NCBI GenBank assembly: GCA_031290755.1
Contig: JAITMY010000164.1
Span: 1 to 15,432 of the forward strand
Length of the DNA: 15,432 bases
DNA from: Prevotellaceae bacterium
GTDB taxonomy: Bacteria > Bacteroidota > Bacteroidia > Bacteroidales > UBA932
Direction of reading: 5' to 3'
Both the position numbers and the translations under genes were made by a program. The notes beneath the pieces are model-generated. The model made no database searches. It was not told where the DNA came from and worked only from the letters and a program-made list of their open reading frames with translations. The stretch's first letter is position 1. The number at the start of each line of letters is the position of its first letter. Positions 6,301 through 12,525 of this stretch are shown piece by piece.

Positions 6301-7941
6301 CGCCACGTCGGGGATGGCGCCGTTGTCGCGCTGCGCCTCCTCGATGTCGCCCAGCCACTTGGCGTAGAGGGTGGCGTTGCCGAAGATGTAGCTTTCGCCC
6401 AGCGCACCGGTGGCGCGGTCGCCGAGCCACGGCTGGCGCTCGTTGCGCTGGGGGCAGTCCACAGGCATGCCCTTGTAGTTGGCGCGGATGCCCCAGTAGG
6501 CGTTGCGGTGCAGGCGGTTGAGCAGGTCGCTGGAGCACTCGAAGGTGCCGGTGGTTTCCATCTCGTCATACACCACCATGCCCTCCACGTCGGCGGGGGT
6601 GGGGGGGGTGGCGAATCCGGTGAGCTGCACGTAGCGGAAGCCGTGATAGACGAAGGCGGGCTGCCACTCCTCCTCCTCGCCGCCGCCGCGGGCGATGTAG
6701 GTGTCGGTGCAGCGGGCGTCGCGTAGGTTGCGGGTGTAGAGCGAGCCGTCGGGGTTGAGCGTTTCGGCGAAGTGCAGGCGGATGGTGTCGCCGCGCTGTG
6801 CGCCGCGCAGCCGGATTTTCACCCATCCGGCCATGTTCTGCCCCATGTCCACGATGAAGGTGTCCCGCGCCCGCGGGGTGATAGCGCGGGGCGCGAGCAC
6901 CTCCATCACCTTCATGTTGGGCGTGGCCTGCGCCGCCAGCTTGCCTGCTGGGGCGGCCACCGGCGCGGCCTTCAGCCAGCTTTTGTCCTTAAAGCCGACG
7001 CTGCTCCAGCCCGGCATTTCCTTGGTGGCGTCGTAGGTTTCGCCGTCGTACTCGTTGTTGGCGCGTATGGGGCCGTCGGTGGTGATGCGCCACGTGGGGT
7101 CGCTGGCCACCGTTTGGCGGCTGCCGTCGGCGTAGGTCAGCTCCAGCTGTAGCAGCAGCTTGGGGTAGCCAAAGGTGCTCCACTTGTGCGGCTTGTAGCG
7201 CTGCCGCATGGCGTAGAAGCGCCCGTTGCCCAGCGCCACGCCCACGGCGTTCTGCCCGGCGCAGAGCAGCGGGGTAACGTCGAACGTGTTGTAGATAACC
7301 GCGCGGCGGTAGTCCGTGGGGCTGGGCGCGAGCACCTGCTCGCCCACGCGCTGCCCGTTGAGGTACAGCTCGTACAGCCCCATGCCGGCAATGAATAGCT
7401 TGGCCGAGGCGAGGGGCTTCTTCTTCTCCACGGCGAACTCCTTGCGCAGGTACCGCGCCGAGAGGCGTGCCCACTGCGTTTCGCTGTCCCAGGGGAAAAC
7501 GCTGTCGAGGCCTACCCACTGCGCCTGCCAGCGCCCGTTGCCCCACAGCCCTGTGCTGAAGTGGGCGGCCTCGCTCCACGCGCTTTCGCCCTTGCTGGTG
7601 CGCACCTTCACCTTCCAGAAGAAGTCCGCGCCCGCTGCCAGCGGCGCCCCGCCGTAGGGCGCCAGCACCGAGGCCGTGCCCTGCTGCTCGTCCGGCTGCC
7701 ACACGTCGCCCTCGCCCGCGGCGAGCTTGTCTGCCGTTGAGGCCACCAGCAGCTGGTAGGCCAGCTGCACTACGTTCACCCCCGAATCTGCCAGCTCCCA
7801 GCTGAAGCGGGGTGCGGGCGTGCCAACGCCTTCGGGGTTGCGCAGCTGCTCGCAGCGCAGGTTTTGCGGCGCGGGGGCAGCGGCAGCGGCCAGCGGCGCG
7901 GTGCAGCCCAGCAGCAGCGCCCAGAGTATGCTCTTTTTCAT
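3313..7941 (-). CDS. Secreted fusion: GH78 alpha-L-rhamnosidase + BNR/Asp-box propeller + xylose-isomerase-like TIM barrel
   Basis: This is a single 1542-codon frame. Residues 1-22 are a signal peptide (LLLGC at 9-13 also gives a weak lipobox, so anchoring is uncertain). Residues about 25-920 are a GH78 alpha-L-rhamnosidase: Ig-like and jelly-roll N domains to about 455, an (alpha/alpha)6 barrel at about 460-810, and a C-terminal beta domain. The GH78 signature DCPQRNERQPWLGD (495-508) supplies D495, E501 as probable general acid, and D508; TTIWELW carries E778 as probable general base. Residues about 930-1262 form a sialidase-like propeller with Asp boxes at SASGGRTW (1039), SRSKGKTW (1091), SADGGKTW (1141) and SDDGKTW (1201). 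There is no FRIP motif, so sialidase activity is doubtful. Residues about 1280-1542 are a sugar isomerase/epimerase-like (AP_endonuc_2) barrel with E1427, N1452, H1479 and E1515 near the metal site. A good promoter precedes it. No SusC/SusD pair is nearby. Each part is recognised with confidence; the combined substrate is unknown. Confidence 0.88.
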   Translation of the reverse strand: MKKSILWALLLGCTAPLAAAAAPAPQNLRCEQLRNPEGVGTPAPRFSWELADSGVNVVQLAYQLLVASTADKLAAGEGDVWQPDEQQGTASVLAPYGGAPLAAGADFFWKVKVRTSKGESAWSEAAHFSTGLWGNGRWQAQWVGLDSVFPWDSETQWARLSARYLRKEFAVEKKKPLASAKLFIAGMGLYELYLNGQRVGEQVLAPSPTDYRRAVIYNTFDVTPLLCAGQNAVGVALGNGRFYAMRQRYKPHKWSTFGYPKLLLQLELTYADGSRQTVASDPTWRITTDGPIRANNEYDGETYDATKEMPGWSSVGFKDKSWLKAAPVAAPAGKLAAQATPNMKVMEVLAPRAITPRARDTFIVDMGQNMAGWVKIRLRGAQRGDTIRLHFAETLNPDGSLYTRNLRDARCTDTYIARGGGEEEEWQPAFVYHGFRYVQLTGFATPPTPADVEGMVVYDEMETTGTFECSSDLLNRLHRNAYWGIRANYKGMPVDCPQRNERQPWLGDRATGALGESYIFGNATLYAKWLGDIEEAQRDNGAIPDVAPAFWNYYSDNMTWPGAYLLVADMLRRQAGDALPIRQRYPSMKRWLGYMRQQYMTPEGIVTKDKYGDWCVPPEEKELVHSRDSSRRTDGQLIATAYYYKMATLMADFARLADSAADAAGFAEQAAEVRKAFNQKFYNPQRRCYDNNTVTANLLPLAFGMVERANEEAVLAAIVAKIMGDNKGHLSTGLVGTGWLLRELSRRGRTDVAYTIATQTDYPSWGYMLENGATTIWELWNGNTANPSMNSHNHVMLLGDLIAWMYEDLAGLRAHPAQAGFKFLWMHPRPTETLTWAKASHRTPYGVAASEWRLEGERFTWRVTIPAGARANLLVPAPDLESITANGKPAMQLEGAKFVRVEQGRVNLELGSGAYLIECPYGEAQNRWKKGVLSQRFLFEQAPFPENHAATLAHTAEGKLMAAWFGGTKERNPDVCIYTSTLDSGGWTAPRQVASGVVSDTLRYACWNPVLYQAAGGELQLYYKVGPNVAGWQGKVIRSASGGRTWSAPEDLPKGTLGPIKNKPVATAKGTLVAGSSTEGEGGWRVHFELSRSKGKTWTATPPVADEQQLSAIQPCLLTYPDGRLQALCRSKSRAIVETWSADGGKTWSPLAATALPNNNSGFDAVTLLDGRQLLVYNHVLPDTGARNGKGARSPLNVALSDDGKTWYAAAVLEDSPIGQYSYPAVIQTPDSMVHIAYTWRRQRIKYARIDPRRLALSRIDSGAWPQASETEKVQVVNNQRYKVSVCDWMMLKRQKIGAVALAAELGADGLEVDMGSLGKRVSFDNKFTQKPFQQMFIADCNKLGVEFSSLALSAFYGQSFATRDNYESLVDEAIASMVALGIKRAFLPMGTQSDLTKNPELYPVVLARLRVLARKAEQAGVVFGIETALDARGEAQLIDEVGSPAVRSYVNFSSILKRKGDIVAELKTLGKERIMQIHATNTDGHQIQHDPQLDMAKVKATLDQMGWSGWLVIERSRDTTDVHNVRKNYGANVRYLKEVFQ

Positions 7942-7967
7942 AGTAAGAAACGGTTAATGGTTCGGGG

Positions 7968-7998
7968 CAAAGATAGTAAAACAATGGAGACGGGCAAC
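7968..7998 (-). promoter_or_regulatory. Bacteroidota-type promoter for the GH78 fusion gene
   Basis: On the minus strand GTTG (7998-7995), 19 bases, then TATCTTTG (7975-7968) fits the phylum's TTTG-N19-TAnnTTTG pattern well. The predicted transcript would start around 7962 and have a leader of about 20 bases containing ATTAACC. It lies just beyond the end of the upstream gene (stop at 8004), so the fusion gene can be expressed independently of the aminotransferase operon. Confidence 0.6.
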
Positions 7999-8003
7999 AA
8001 TGC

Positions 8004-8858
8004 TCACCGCGGGAGCTTCACATTTTCGTACATGCGCCACTGCCCGTTGGCGAAGCGGAGGGCGTGGTAGGCGTCGCCGGTAACGTAGCTTGGGTAGAAG
8101 CCGCGCAGCTGGGCGTTTATGGGCACGAGCGCGGAGAGGAGTATTTGCCCCGTGCGCTCGTGGTAGCGCAGCTCCATCACGGCGTCGGCGCTGTACTCGA
8201 AGACGAGGCGGTGCAGCACCTTGCCCTTTTTCACGAAGATGGGGGCGCCGAAGGTGCAGCGGCCTGCTTGGTCTATGCGCAGGACGTCCACCACCTTCTT
8301 GTTGCTCGCCCCGTCGCCGCAGGGCGAGATGCCCAGCAGCGTGTAGGCCGTTTGGCGCGTGGCGGGCAGGTAGCGCTCGGTCAGGGTGATGTAGAGGGCG
8401 CCGAACCACTCGCTGGGGCCTGTGGCGATGCCCTCCACGAGGTTGGTGGCGCGGCGGCGGTCGCGCAGGGGGGACACGGTGGCGGCGCTCACGGCGGCGC
8501 TGCTTCGCGCCAGCACGAAGCCGTAGTAGCGCTGCTCGGTGGGCAGGGGCACGTTCCACGTAAACACGCGCACCCGCTTGTTGGGCGAGGCCACGCGGTA
8601 GAGGTAGGGCACGCGGTCGAAGGGGTAGAGGAAGGCCGAGTCCTCGCGCAGCGTCTGCTCCAGCAGCGCGGCGAAGGTGCGGTTGAGCGCCATGCGCTGC
8701 CCTGTGTCGGCCACGGGGGTGTCGGCCACGCGCTCAATGGCCACGCGCAGCGAGTCTTCGCGCACCCGCAGCGCTCCGCGCGAGAGGGCTGTGGCGGTGG
8801 GGGCGGCGGCCAGCGCCGCGGCGAGGAGAGGGAGGAGGTATCGGATTGCTACGCCCAT
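8004..8858 (-). CDS. Conserved exported protein of unknown function
   Basis: This encodes a 284-residue protein. A signal peptide is visible (GVAIRYLLPLLAAALAAAPTATALS), so it is probably periplasmic or outer-membrane associated. The mature part is rich in alternating hydrophobic strands (RVRVFTWNVPLP, YYGFVLAR, WFGALYITLTERYL, HRLVFEYSADAVMELRY), and the C terminus carries YDAF-like YHALRFANGQWRMYENV. It resembles a Bacteroidales family of uncharacterised exported proteins that I know only as hypothetical; no catalytic motif is apparent. The chosen ATG is 5 bases beyond the aminotransferase stop, with GGAAGA about a dozen bases upstream. An ATG at 8882 in the same frame overlaps the aminotransferase and would add MLNGRLAA. 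The tight spacing implies translational coupling. The frame stays open upstream to 9194, but that part is a shadow of the aminotransferase. Confidence 0.75.
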   Translation of the reverse strand: MGVAIRYLLPLLAAALAAAPTATALSRGALRVREDSLRVAIERVADTPVADTGQRMALNRTFAALLEQTLREDSAFLYPFDRVPYLYRVASPNKRVRVFTWNVPLPTEQRYYGFVLARSSAAVSAATVSPLRDRRRATNLVEGIATGPSEWFGALYITLTERYLPATRQTAYTLLGISPCGDGASNKKVVDVLRIDQAGRCTFGAPIFVKKGKVLHRLVFEYSADAVMELRYHERTGQILLSALVPINAQLRGFYPSYVTGDAYHALRFANGQWRMYENVKLPR

Positions 8859-8863
8859 TGCCG

Positions 8864-10057
8864 CTAATCTTCCGTTAAGCATTCGAGGAGGGTGGCGCAG
8901 GCCTCGCCTACCTGCGCCTCGGTGATGGTGAGCGGCGGGGCGATGCGGAAGGCCGTGTCGCAGAACAGGAACCAGTCGATGGCCAGCCCGCGCTGGGCGG
9001 CGCGGCGCATGAAGCGCTGCACCCGCGCCGCGCTGCCCAGCTCCACGGCCAGCAGCAGCCCCTCGCCGCGCACGGTGCGCACGGCGGGGTGCGCCCGCAG
9101 CGCGGCGGCAAACCGGGCGCCCTTGCGCCGCACCTGCGCCGGCAGCTCCTTCTCCTCTTCGAGCACCTCCAGCGCCGCCAGCCCTGCGGCGCACGACACG
9201 GGGTGGCCGCCAAACGTGGTGATGTGCCCCAGCGCGGGGCTGGCGAGGCAGCCCATCAGCTCGCGCGAGGCCACGAACGCGCCCAGCGGCATCCCGCCGC
9301 CGAAGGCCTTGCCGAGCGTGAGCACGTCCGGCGCCACCCCGTAAGGCTCGAAGGCGAACGCGCTGCCCGTGCGCCAGAGGCCGGTTTGCACCTCGTCGAA
9401 GATGAGCAGCGCCCCCACCTCGGTGCAGCGTGCCCTCAGCTGCTGTAGGAACTCGCGCCGCGCCGCCACCACCCCCGCCTCGGCCTGCGTAGGCTCTACG
9501 ATGGCGCAGGCCGTGCGCTCGGTGATGTGCGCCAGCGCCGCCTCGCTGTTGAAGGGGAGGGTGCGCACGCCGGGCAGCAGGGGGAGGAACGTGCGCCTAA
9601 AGTCGTCGCTGCCCGCCACGCTCAGCGCCCCCTGCGTGCTGCCGTGGTAGGCGCCGGCGAAGCAGGCCAGCTCGGGGCGGCGCGTGTAGCGCTTGGCCAG
9701 CTTCAGGGCGCCCTCGCTGGCCTCGCTGCCCGAGTTCACGAAGTACACGCTCTGCAAGCCGGGCGGCAGCATCGCGCACAGCCGCTGCGCCAGCAGCACC
9801 TGCGGGCTTTGCACGTACTCGCCGTACACCATCAGGTGCATGTACTGCGCCGCCTGCTGCTGCACCGCCGCCACCACCCTGGGGTGCCCGTGCCCCACGC
9901 TGCTCACCGATACCCCCGACACCAAGTCCAACACCCGCCGCCCGTCGGCAAGGTAGAGGTAGATCCCCTCCGCCCGCACCACCTCCAGCCCCATCGGGGC
10001 CGAGGATGTCTGGGCGACGTGCTCCAAAAACAAGCTGCGCAGCGAAACGTGTGGCAT
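8864..10057 (-). CDS. Class III PLP-dependent aminotransferase (acetylornithine/ornithine aminotransferase-like)
   Basis: This 397-residue cytoplasmic enzyme is of fold type I, aminotransferase class III. The phosphate-binding stretch FVNSGSEASEGALKLAKRY (106-124), GAYHGST (135-141), the cofactor-contacting D221 in LLIFDEVQTGL, and the PLP lysine K250 in TLGKAFGGGMPLGA are all present, as is TTFGGHPVSCAAG (280-292). Length and motif order match the acetylornithine/ornithine/GABA aminotransferase group. The substrate is not fixed by sequence, and no arginine, proline or GABA pathway genes are adjacent. It has a very good promoter 30 bases upstream and is probably co-transcribed with the exported protein that follows 5 bases later, a pairing that hints at a shared but unknown role. 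Confidence 0.9.
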   Translation of the reverse strand: MPHVSLRSLFLEHVAQTSSAPMGLEVVRAEGIYLYLADGRRVLDLVSGVSVSSVGHGHPRVVAAVQQQAAQYMHLMVYGEYVQSPQVLLAQRLCAMLPPGLQSVYFVNSGSEASEGALKLAKRYTRRPELACFAGAYHGSTQGALSVAGSDDFRRTFLPLLPGVRTLPFNSEAALAHITERTACAIVEPTQAEAGVVAARREFLQQLRARCTEVGALLIFDEVQTGLWRTGSAFAFEPYGVAPDVLTLGKAFGGGMPLGAFVASRELMGCLASPALGHITTFGGHPVSCAAGLAALEVLEEEKELPAQVRRKGARFAAALRAHPAVRTVRGEGLLLAVELGSAARVQRFMRRAAQRGLAIDWFLFCDTAFRIAPPLTITEAQVGEACATLLECLTED

Positions 10058-10086
10058 AGCAATTCCAAGTTATAGGTTTTGGCCAG

Positions 10087-10116
10087 CAAAGGTATAAATA
10101 AATTTAGAAGTGCAAA
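10087..10116 (-). promoter_or_regulatory. Bacteroidota-type promoter for the aminotransferase
   Basis: On the minus strand TTTG (10116-10113), 18 bases, then TACCTTTG (10094-10087) is a near-perfect match to the TTTG-N19-TAnnTTTG promoter of this phylum. The 5' leader would be only about 20-25 bases. This is one of the strongest promoter matches in the window and supports both the phylum and the aminotransferase start at 10057. Confidence 0.72.
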
Positions 10117-10118
10117 AC

Positions 10119-10150
10119 CCCCCGCTCGCCATTACGCCGCTCAACGGGGG
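10119..10150. repeat. C/G-run dyad between divergent genes
   Basis: CCCCCG (10119-10124) and CGGGGG (10145-10150) are inverted around a 20-base spacer and followed by a second G5 run (10153-10157). It adjoins the -33 box of the aminotransferase promoter in the 239-base gap between divergent genes, so it could be an operator. It has no T tract, so a terminator role is unlikely. Confidence 0.3.
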
Positions 10151-10235
10151 AAGGGGGAAAGTCTCCCGCACTGTTAGCGGCATTTCAGGCAAATAAATAT
10201 CCTCTTCGGTGTACCGCATATTCAAAAAATTATAC

Positions 10236-10243
10236 TACCTTCG
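10236..10243 (+). promoter_or_regulatory. Possible -7 box for the Rpn-family gene
   Basis: TACCTTCG is one base from TAnnTTTG, in AT-rich DNA 53 bases before the ATG. No TTTG was found at the -33 position, so this is a half-supported promoter. Confidence 0.35.
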
Positions 10244-10296
10244 CACTCAGACTTAATTTGTAATCAGTAAAGTTTGCGTAGGAAGCGCAGAAAAGT

Positions 10297-11205
10297 ATGC
10301 TTATTGTCAACCCCATATACGACGTAGCCTTCAAGGCGCTGCTACAGGAGGAGCGCATTGCGAAGTTCTTTATTGGCACGCTCATCGGCGAGAACGTGGC
10401 GGCGGTGGAGCCGGCCCCGCAGGAGCACGTGTACTACGAGGACGGCATCAAGCCCCCCACGCTGTTCCGCATGGATTTTGTGGCCGTTATCCGCACCGAC
10501 AAGGGCGAGGAGCGCCGCATCCTCGTGGAGATGCAAAAGGCCGGGCACCCAAGCGACGTGCCGCGCTTCAGGCGCTACCTCGGCAACAGCTACGCCAACG
10601 ACAGCAAGAGCCTGCCCATCACCACCATCTACGTGCTCGGCTTTACGCTGGACGGCGTGGATACGCCCTGCCTCAAGGTGGCGCGGGGCTACTACGACCT
10701 CGTGAACCAAAAGCCCATTAGCGAGAAGAACTACTTCGTGGAGCAGCTTTCGCACGACTGCTACGTAGTGCAGGCTCCGCTGGTGAAGGCACGCTACCAG
10801 ACCCACATCGACCAGTTGCTAAACGTATTTCAGCAGGCCAACTTTGTGCCCTGCGAGGCGAACAGCGGCTACAAAACCCTGCTCATTGACTACGATTACG
10901 ACCCGCGGCTTATTTCGCCGGAGGTGAAGCTCATACTTGACAAGCTGCACTACCTTGCCACCGACCCCGCCGAGCGCAAGTCGCTGGACGACGAGATCTA
11001 CTACCGCCAGTACGTAGAAGACACCTTTGGTAAAGACCGCCAAAAGATTGTCGAGAATATTAAGGCGCTTGAAGAACAAGAGAAGGCAATGAAAGAGCAA
11101 GAGAAGGCGATTGGAGCCGAAAAAGAGAAAAATGCCGAGCAAGCCACCGTGCTTGCCGCTGCCCTTGCCCGCATTGCAGAGCTGGAGCAACGCAATAACG
11201 CATAA
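10297..11205 (+). CDS. Rpn-family recombination-promoting nuclease / PD-(D/E)XK transposase-like protein
   Basis: This 302-residue protein is of the PDDEXK_2/Rpn family, which is very common and often multi-copy in Bacteroidota. The N terminus NPIYDVAFKALLQEE is the family signature. The nuclease core shows D60 in FRMDFVAVI and E78-x-Q80 in ILVEMQK, the D...ExQ variant of the PD-(D/E)XK site. The stretch FRRYLGNSYANDSK and the later KLHYLATDPAERKSLDDEIYY are also typical. Known relatives cleave DNA and promote RecA-independent recombination; whether this copy is mobile cannot be seen, since no terminal repeats or target duplication were found. Residues about 245-300 are a charged coiled coil containing two near-identical heptads (ALEEQEK, AMKEQEK) encoded by a 21-base tandem repeat. 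The ATG at 10297 is followed directly by the conserved segment, so the start is sound. Confidence 0.88.
   Translation: MLIVNPIYDVAFKALLQEERIAKFFIGTLIGENVAAVEPAPQEHVYYEDGIKPPTLFRMDFVAVIRTDKGEERRILVEMQKAGHPSDVPRFRRYLGNSYANDSKSLPITTIYVLGFTLDGVDTPCLKVARGYYDLVNQKPISEKNYFVEQLSHDCYVVQAPLVKARYQTHIDQLLNVFQQANFVPCEANSGYKTLLIDYDYDPRLISPEVKLILDKLHYLATDPAERKSLDDEIYYRQYVEDTFGKDRQKIVENIKALEEQEKAMKEQEKAIGAEKEKNAEQATVLAAALARIAELEQRNNA
11065..11106 (+). repeat. Two-copy 21-base in-frame tandem repeat in the Rpn coiled-coil tail
   Basis: Two 21-base units encode ALEEQEK and AMKEQEK (residues 257-270); the next unit (AIGAEKEK) is a diverged relative. The period equals one coiled-coil heptad, so gain or loss of a unit would change tail length without breaking the frame. 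Confidence 0.65.
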
Positions 11206-11219
11206 TTCATAACGAAAAT

Positions 11220-11381
<162 letters not shown>

Positions 11382-11391
11382 CACGCACCGC

Positions 11392-11428
11392 AAGGCGTGC
11401 GCTTCCCTATTAGGGAGGCGCACGCCTT
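11392..11428 (+). terminator. Very long-stemmed hairpin (probable terminator)
   Basis: AAGGCGTGCGC (11392-11402) pairs with GCGCACGCCTT (11418-11428), and the inner TTCCCT pairs with AGGGAG (one T-G wobble). The result is a continuous 17-bp stem with a 3-base ATT loop. It is followed by ATTTATTA, a modest T-rich tail. It would separate the Rpn/AG-repeat transcript from the lipoprotein gene. An upstream GCGG/CACGC stretch could compete for the left arm, but the long stem is far more stable. Confidence 0.6.
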
Positions 11429-11446
11429 ATTTATTACTACCAACGC

Positions 11447-11481
11447 GCAGGGCTAACGCTCGCCGCCCTGCAAGCATAATT
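11447..11481 (+). terminator. Second hairpin upstream of the lipoprotein gene
   Basis: GCAGGGC (11447-11453) and GCCCTGC (11465-11471) form a 7-bp stem with an 11-base loop, and a T5 run follows about 8 bases later. It lies between the long hairpin and the lipoprotein start. It may be a backup terminator or a leader structure; the distant T run makes termination uncertain. Confidence 0.3.
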
Positions 11482-11515
11482 TTTAGGCGGGCTTTTCTCA
11501 AAAACACTATACAAA

Positions 11516-12298
11516 ATGAGAAAGAACATGCTACAAGTAGCCCTTTGGGGCGCAAAGGCTCGGATGGGCCGTATTGCCCGCGTGGGCAGAGTGGCCCTTA
11601 TGGGCGTAATGATGGCGGCGGCAGCTCCGCTGGTAAGCTCCTGCGGCGACGATGGCGGCGGCGGTAGTGAGGAGGATCAGGAAGGCACCTACACCCCGCC
11701 TGCCGACCTCGACTCAGCCGGCATTGTGCAGCTGCTGAAAGACGCCAACGTTGCGCTGAATACGGCGGAAAAGGCCACCCGCGCAAAAAACAGCACGAAG
11801 ACGGGAGGCAACGTAACCTACAAGGCCAAAGAAGAAACGCAGCTGGATAAGGTAGGCCAAAAACGCCTGAATGCGGAGTACATAAACGACCTGCTGGTGG
11901 AGTTTTCGTACATCGAAGAAGGAAAGATGTACGATTTTGAGTGGGACACTGAGAGCATAAGCGACTACTTCAGCGGCAAAGGAGAAAAATCCTACGCTCT
12001 TAAAACCCTCAGCGCAGAGGACATCAAACGCTACTTCGTTACTGTCTCTGATAATAACTATATTTACGTGGATGGCCCGAAATGGAAAGTGGAAGGCGAT
12101 GCTATTGTGGGAGAGGAAACCAGCTCTACTTACGTATTTAAGCAAGAAATTACGCTCAACGCCGCCAAACGGTTCAAGAGCGTGAAAAGTAAATATACTT
12201 ATAGCGACGGAAGTGATCCTGAAGAATACTTCACGACCTTTACCTACGACGCCAACCCCACCTTCCCCAGCGCCTACAGCAAGGGAGACTTTAAGTAG
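11516..12298 (+). CDS. Putative surface lipoprotein of unknown function
   Basis: This 260-residue protein has a lipoprotein signal: the basic N region is followed by ALMGVMMAAAAPLVSSC with lipidation at C43. The acidic GDDGGGGSEEDQEG right after the cysteine fits the Bacteroidota surface-export signal for lipoproteins. The signal peptide is unusually long; an internal ATG at codon 17 (11564) would give a normal length. The mature protein has a helical start (LDSAGIVQLLKDANVALNTAEKATRAKN) followed by beta-rich, lysine- and tyrosine-rich sequence (FSYIEEGKMYDFEWD, YIYVDGPKWKVEGD, KSKYTYSDGSDPEEYF), somewhat like proteins that read out a folded beta sheet of substrate-dependent strands. I recognise no family. 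It is flanked by hairpins on both sides and so is probably monocistronic; codon use is less GC-rich than its neighbours. Confidence 0.75.
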   Translation: MRKNMLQVALWGAKARMGRIARVGRVALMGVMMAAAAPLVSSCGDDGGGGSEEDQEGTYTPPADLDSAGIVQLLKDANVALNTAEKATRAKNSTKTGGNVTYKAKEETQLDKVGQKRLNAEYINDLLVEFSYIEEGKMYDFEWDTESISDYFSGKGEKSYALKTLSAEDIKRYFVTVSDNNYIYVDGPKWKVEGDAIVGEETSSTYVFKQEITLNAAKRFKSVKSKYTYSDGSDPEEYFTTFTYDANPTFPSAYSKGDFK

Positions 12299-12320
12299 TA
12301 GCGAACGGAATTAGTACGAT

Positions 12321-12354
12321 AGGGGCGCTGCACTGCAGCGCCCCTACGTTTTTT
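12321..12354 (+). terminator. Rho-independent terminator after the lipoprotein gene
   Basis: AGGGGCGCTGC and GCAGCGCCCCT form a perfect 11-bp stem around ACT, followed within 3 bases by six T residues (12349-12354). It starts 22 bases after the lipoprotein stop. This is the clearest intrinsic terminator in the window and isolates the efflux operon from the lipoprotein gene. Confidence 0.88.
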
Positions 12355-12462
12355 GCAGTGCGCCCCCGCGGGTGTTTCCGCATCTGTCGGGAAAAATCGG
12401 GTGTTAATCGTGGGGCCATGCAGGTTGATAGAATAGTGCTACCGCCGCTGCGGGCGCTAAGG

Positions 12463-12470
12463 TACTTTTG
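12463..12470 (+). promoter_or_regulatory. -7 promoter box for the efflux operon
   Basis: TACTTTTG matches the Bacteroidota -7 consensus TAnnTTTG exactly, 55 bases before the TolC-family start. No good TTTG is found about 19 bases upstream, which may mean a weak or activator-dependent promoter. The TetR-type repressor gene that often precedes such operons is not present between the terminator and this box. Confidence 0.45.
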
Positions 12471-12525
12471 CTGCGCAATCGGGAGAAACAGCTTGCGGTT
12501 GCATTAACGCTACAAATAGAAAACA

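Noticed and set aside
3937..6726. Several long plus-strand frames opposite the GH78 fusion
   Set aside because: All are rich in Gly, Val, Ala, His and Arg without motifs, as expected opposite GC-rich coding DNA; the minus-strand gene has complete catalytic motifs.
8859..9194. Upstream extension of the 8004-8858 frame to an ATG at 9194
   Set aside because: It lies wholly within the well-supported aminotransferase in another frame and reads as low-complexity Ala/Arg/Gly, typical of a GC-rich shadow frame. The signal peptide begins only at 8858.
10145..10157. G-quadruplex from the two G5 runs
   Set aside because: Only two G runs are present, while four are needed for an intramolecular quadruplex.
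12355..12525. A regulator gene between the lipoprotein terminator and tolC
   Set aside because: No frame of adequate length or helix-turn-helix pattern is present; only a -7 box and leader are seen.
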